The translations under genes and the position numbers were made by a program. A stretch of DNA of 6,195 nt from Clostridiales bacterium (GTDB taxonomy: Bacteria; Bacillota; Clostridia; Oscillospirales; Oscillospiraceae): contig JAJQHP010000246.1 of the NCBI GenBank assembly GCA_021199695.1, positions 1 to 6,195 on the forward strand, given 5' to 3'. This document shows, in pieces, positions 5,910-6,195 of the stretch (its first letter is position 1; each line of letters opens with the position of its first letter). The notes beneath the pieces are model-generated. The model was not told the origin of the DNA and did not search any database. It saw only the letters and a program-made list of their open reading frames with translations.

Positions 5910-6191
5910 TTAACGGTGAGATTTCCGGGACTTGAAATCCTTGTCAATGCTCGCCTTCCAGCTGGCCTGCAGGGGCGCGCCCTCCCGGAGACAGCTGGCG
6001 GCGCAGCTGACGGCCTCATAGTTCAGCCGGACGCCCGCCCCGTCGGCGTGGAAGTTCACCGCCCGGTCCGCGTCGATGCCAAACCGCCGGGCGGTGGAGA
6101 TGGCGTCGATATTGGCCCCCAGGAAGAGAAATTCCCAGCCATACTCCGTCTGCTCCTGCTCCACCATCATACGCACCCGGTAGTATGAGTA
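5910..6191 (-). CDS. VWA-domain protein, C-terminal part
   Basis: The C-terminal 93 residues of a minus-strand gene whose start lies beyond the right edge; stop TAA is at 5910-5912. The sequence matches the end of bacterial von Willebrand factor A (VWA) proteins of the 'TDGxENAS... YGWEFLFLGANIDA' type: YSYYRVRMMVEQEQ, GWEFLFLGANIDAI, ARRFGI, the LNYEAVS helix, then SWKASIDKDF and a basic tail. The metal-binding MIDAS motif (DxSxS) would be upstream and is not visible. Family similarity continues to 6191, but the next codon in frame (6194-6192) is TAG. The first possible in-window start is GTG at 6176-6174, which would lie in the middle of the domain and is not credible. So the gene is either cut by a nonsense codon or the last bases of the window are faulty. 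Its function is unknown, and it converges on the uptake operon. Confidence 0.72.
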   Translation of the reverse strand, partial: YSYYRVRMMVEQEQTEYGWEFLFLGANIDAISTARRFGIDADRAVNFHADGAGVRLNYEAVSCAASCLREGAPLQASWKASIDKDFKSRKSHR

Positions 6192-6195
6192 CTAC
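6180..6195. repeat. Perfect inverted repeat at the window edge
   Basis: GTAGTA-TGAG-TACTAC is a perfect 6-4-6 inverted repeat that ends exactly at the last base. It includes the bases that create the in-frame TAG in the VWA gene. Since the left arm encodes conserved VWA residues, only the last four or so bases look out of place. This may be chance, a real mutation, or a fold-back artefact at the end of an assembly. Confidence 0.4.

Noticed and set aside
5850..6188. Plus-strand frame of 112 codons at the right end
   Set aside because: It runs through the uptake terminator and lies antisense to the conserved VWA sequence, with no motif of its own.
1..6195. CRISPR arrays, transposons, phage genes, tRNA or rRNA
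   Set aside because: No spaced direct repeats, transposase motifs, terminal inverted repeats of an insertion sequence or RNA gene patterns were seen on either strand.

Overview
The window is about 6.2 kb of GC-rich DNA, dense with genes. It looks like a chromosomal stretch from a Gram-positive Clostridia-type gut bacterium, perhaps of the Oscillospiraceae. That placement is inferred from strong GGAGG-type ribosome sites, a lipoprotein-type metal-binding protein, a zinc-ribbon/YARHG membrane protein and overall base composition. No rRNA or other marker confirms it.

Layout, left to right. (1) 1-384: the 3' end of a GH2 beta-galactosidase, followed by a hairpin terminator. (2) 467-2434: a two-gene unit with a near-consensus promoter (TTGAAA, 17 bp, TAAAAT) and a terminator. 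It encodes a soluble coiled-coil protein with three zinc ribbons and a membrane protein that joins cytosolic zinc ribbons to an external BIG2-like and YARHG domain. (3) 2463-3179: a cytoplasmic glycerophosphodiester phosphodiesterase, starting with TTG just behind that terminator. (4) 3188-5904: a metal-uptake ABC operon of the zinc/manganese (ZnuABC/AdcABC) class. It has its own near-consensus promoter, two inverted-repeat operators resembling ArsR/SmtB sites, translationally coupled genes for lipoprotein, ATPase and permease, and a very strong terminator. (5) 5910-6191, minus strand: the C-terminal part of a VWA-domain protein, converging on the uptake operon, with an in-frame TAG three bases from its visible 5' limit.

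How the genes fit together. The three uptake genes form one complete transporter: the lipoprotein captures the metal outside, the permease carries it, and the ATPase drives it. The zinc-ribbon pair next door would be zinc consumers, but the two units have separate promoters, so a shared role is only a suggestion. The points most worth a second look are the SmtB-like operators in front of an importer, the Asp-to-Ser change at the expected fourth metal ligand of the binding protein, and the Cys/His-rich N-terminal tail of the ATPase. No mobile element, CRISPR array or RNA gene was found, and no gap between genes exceeds 300 bases.
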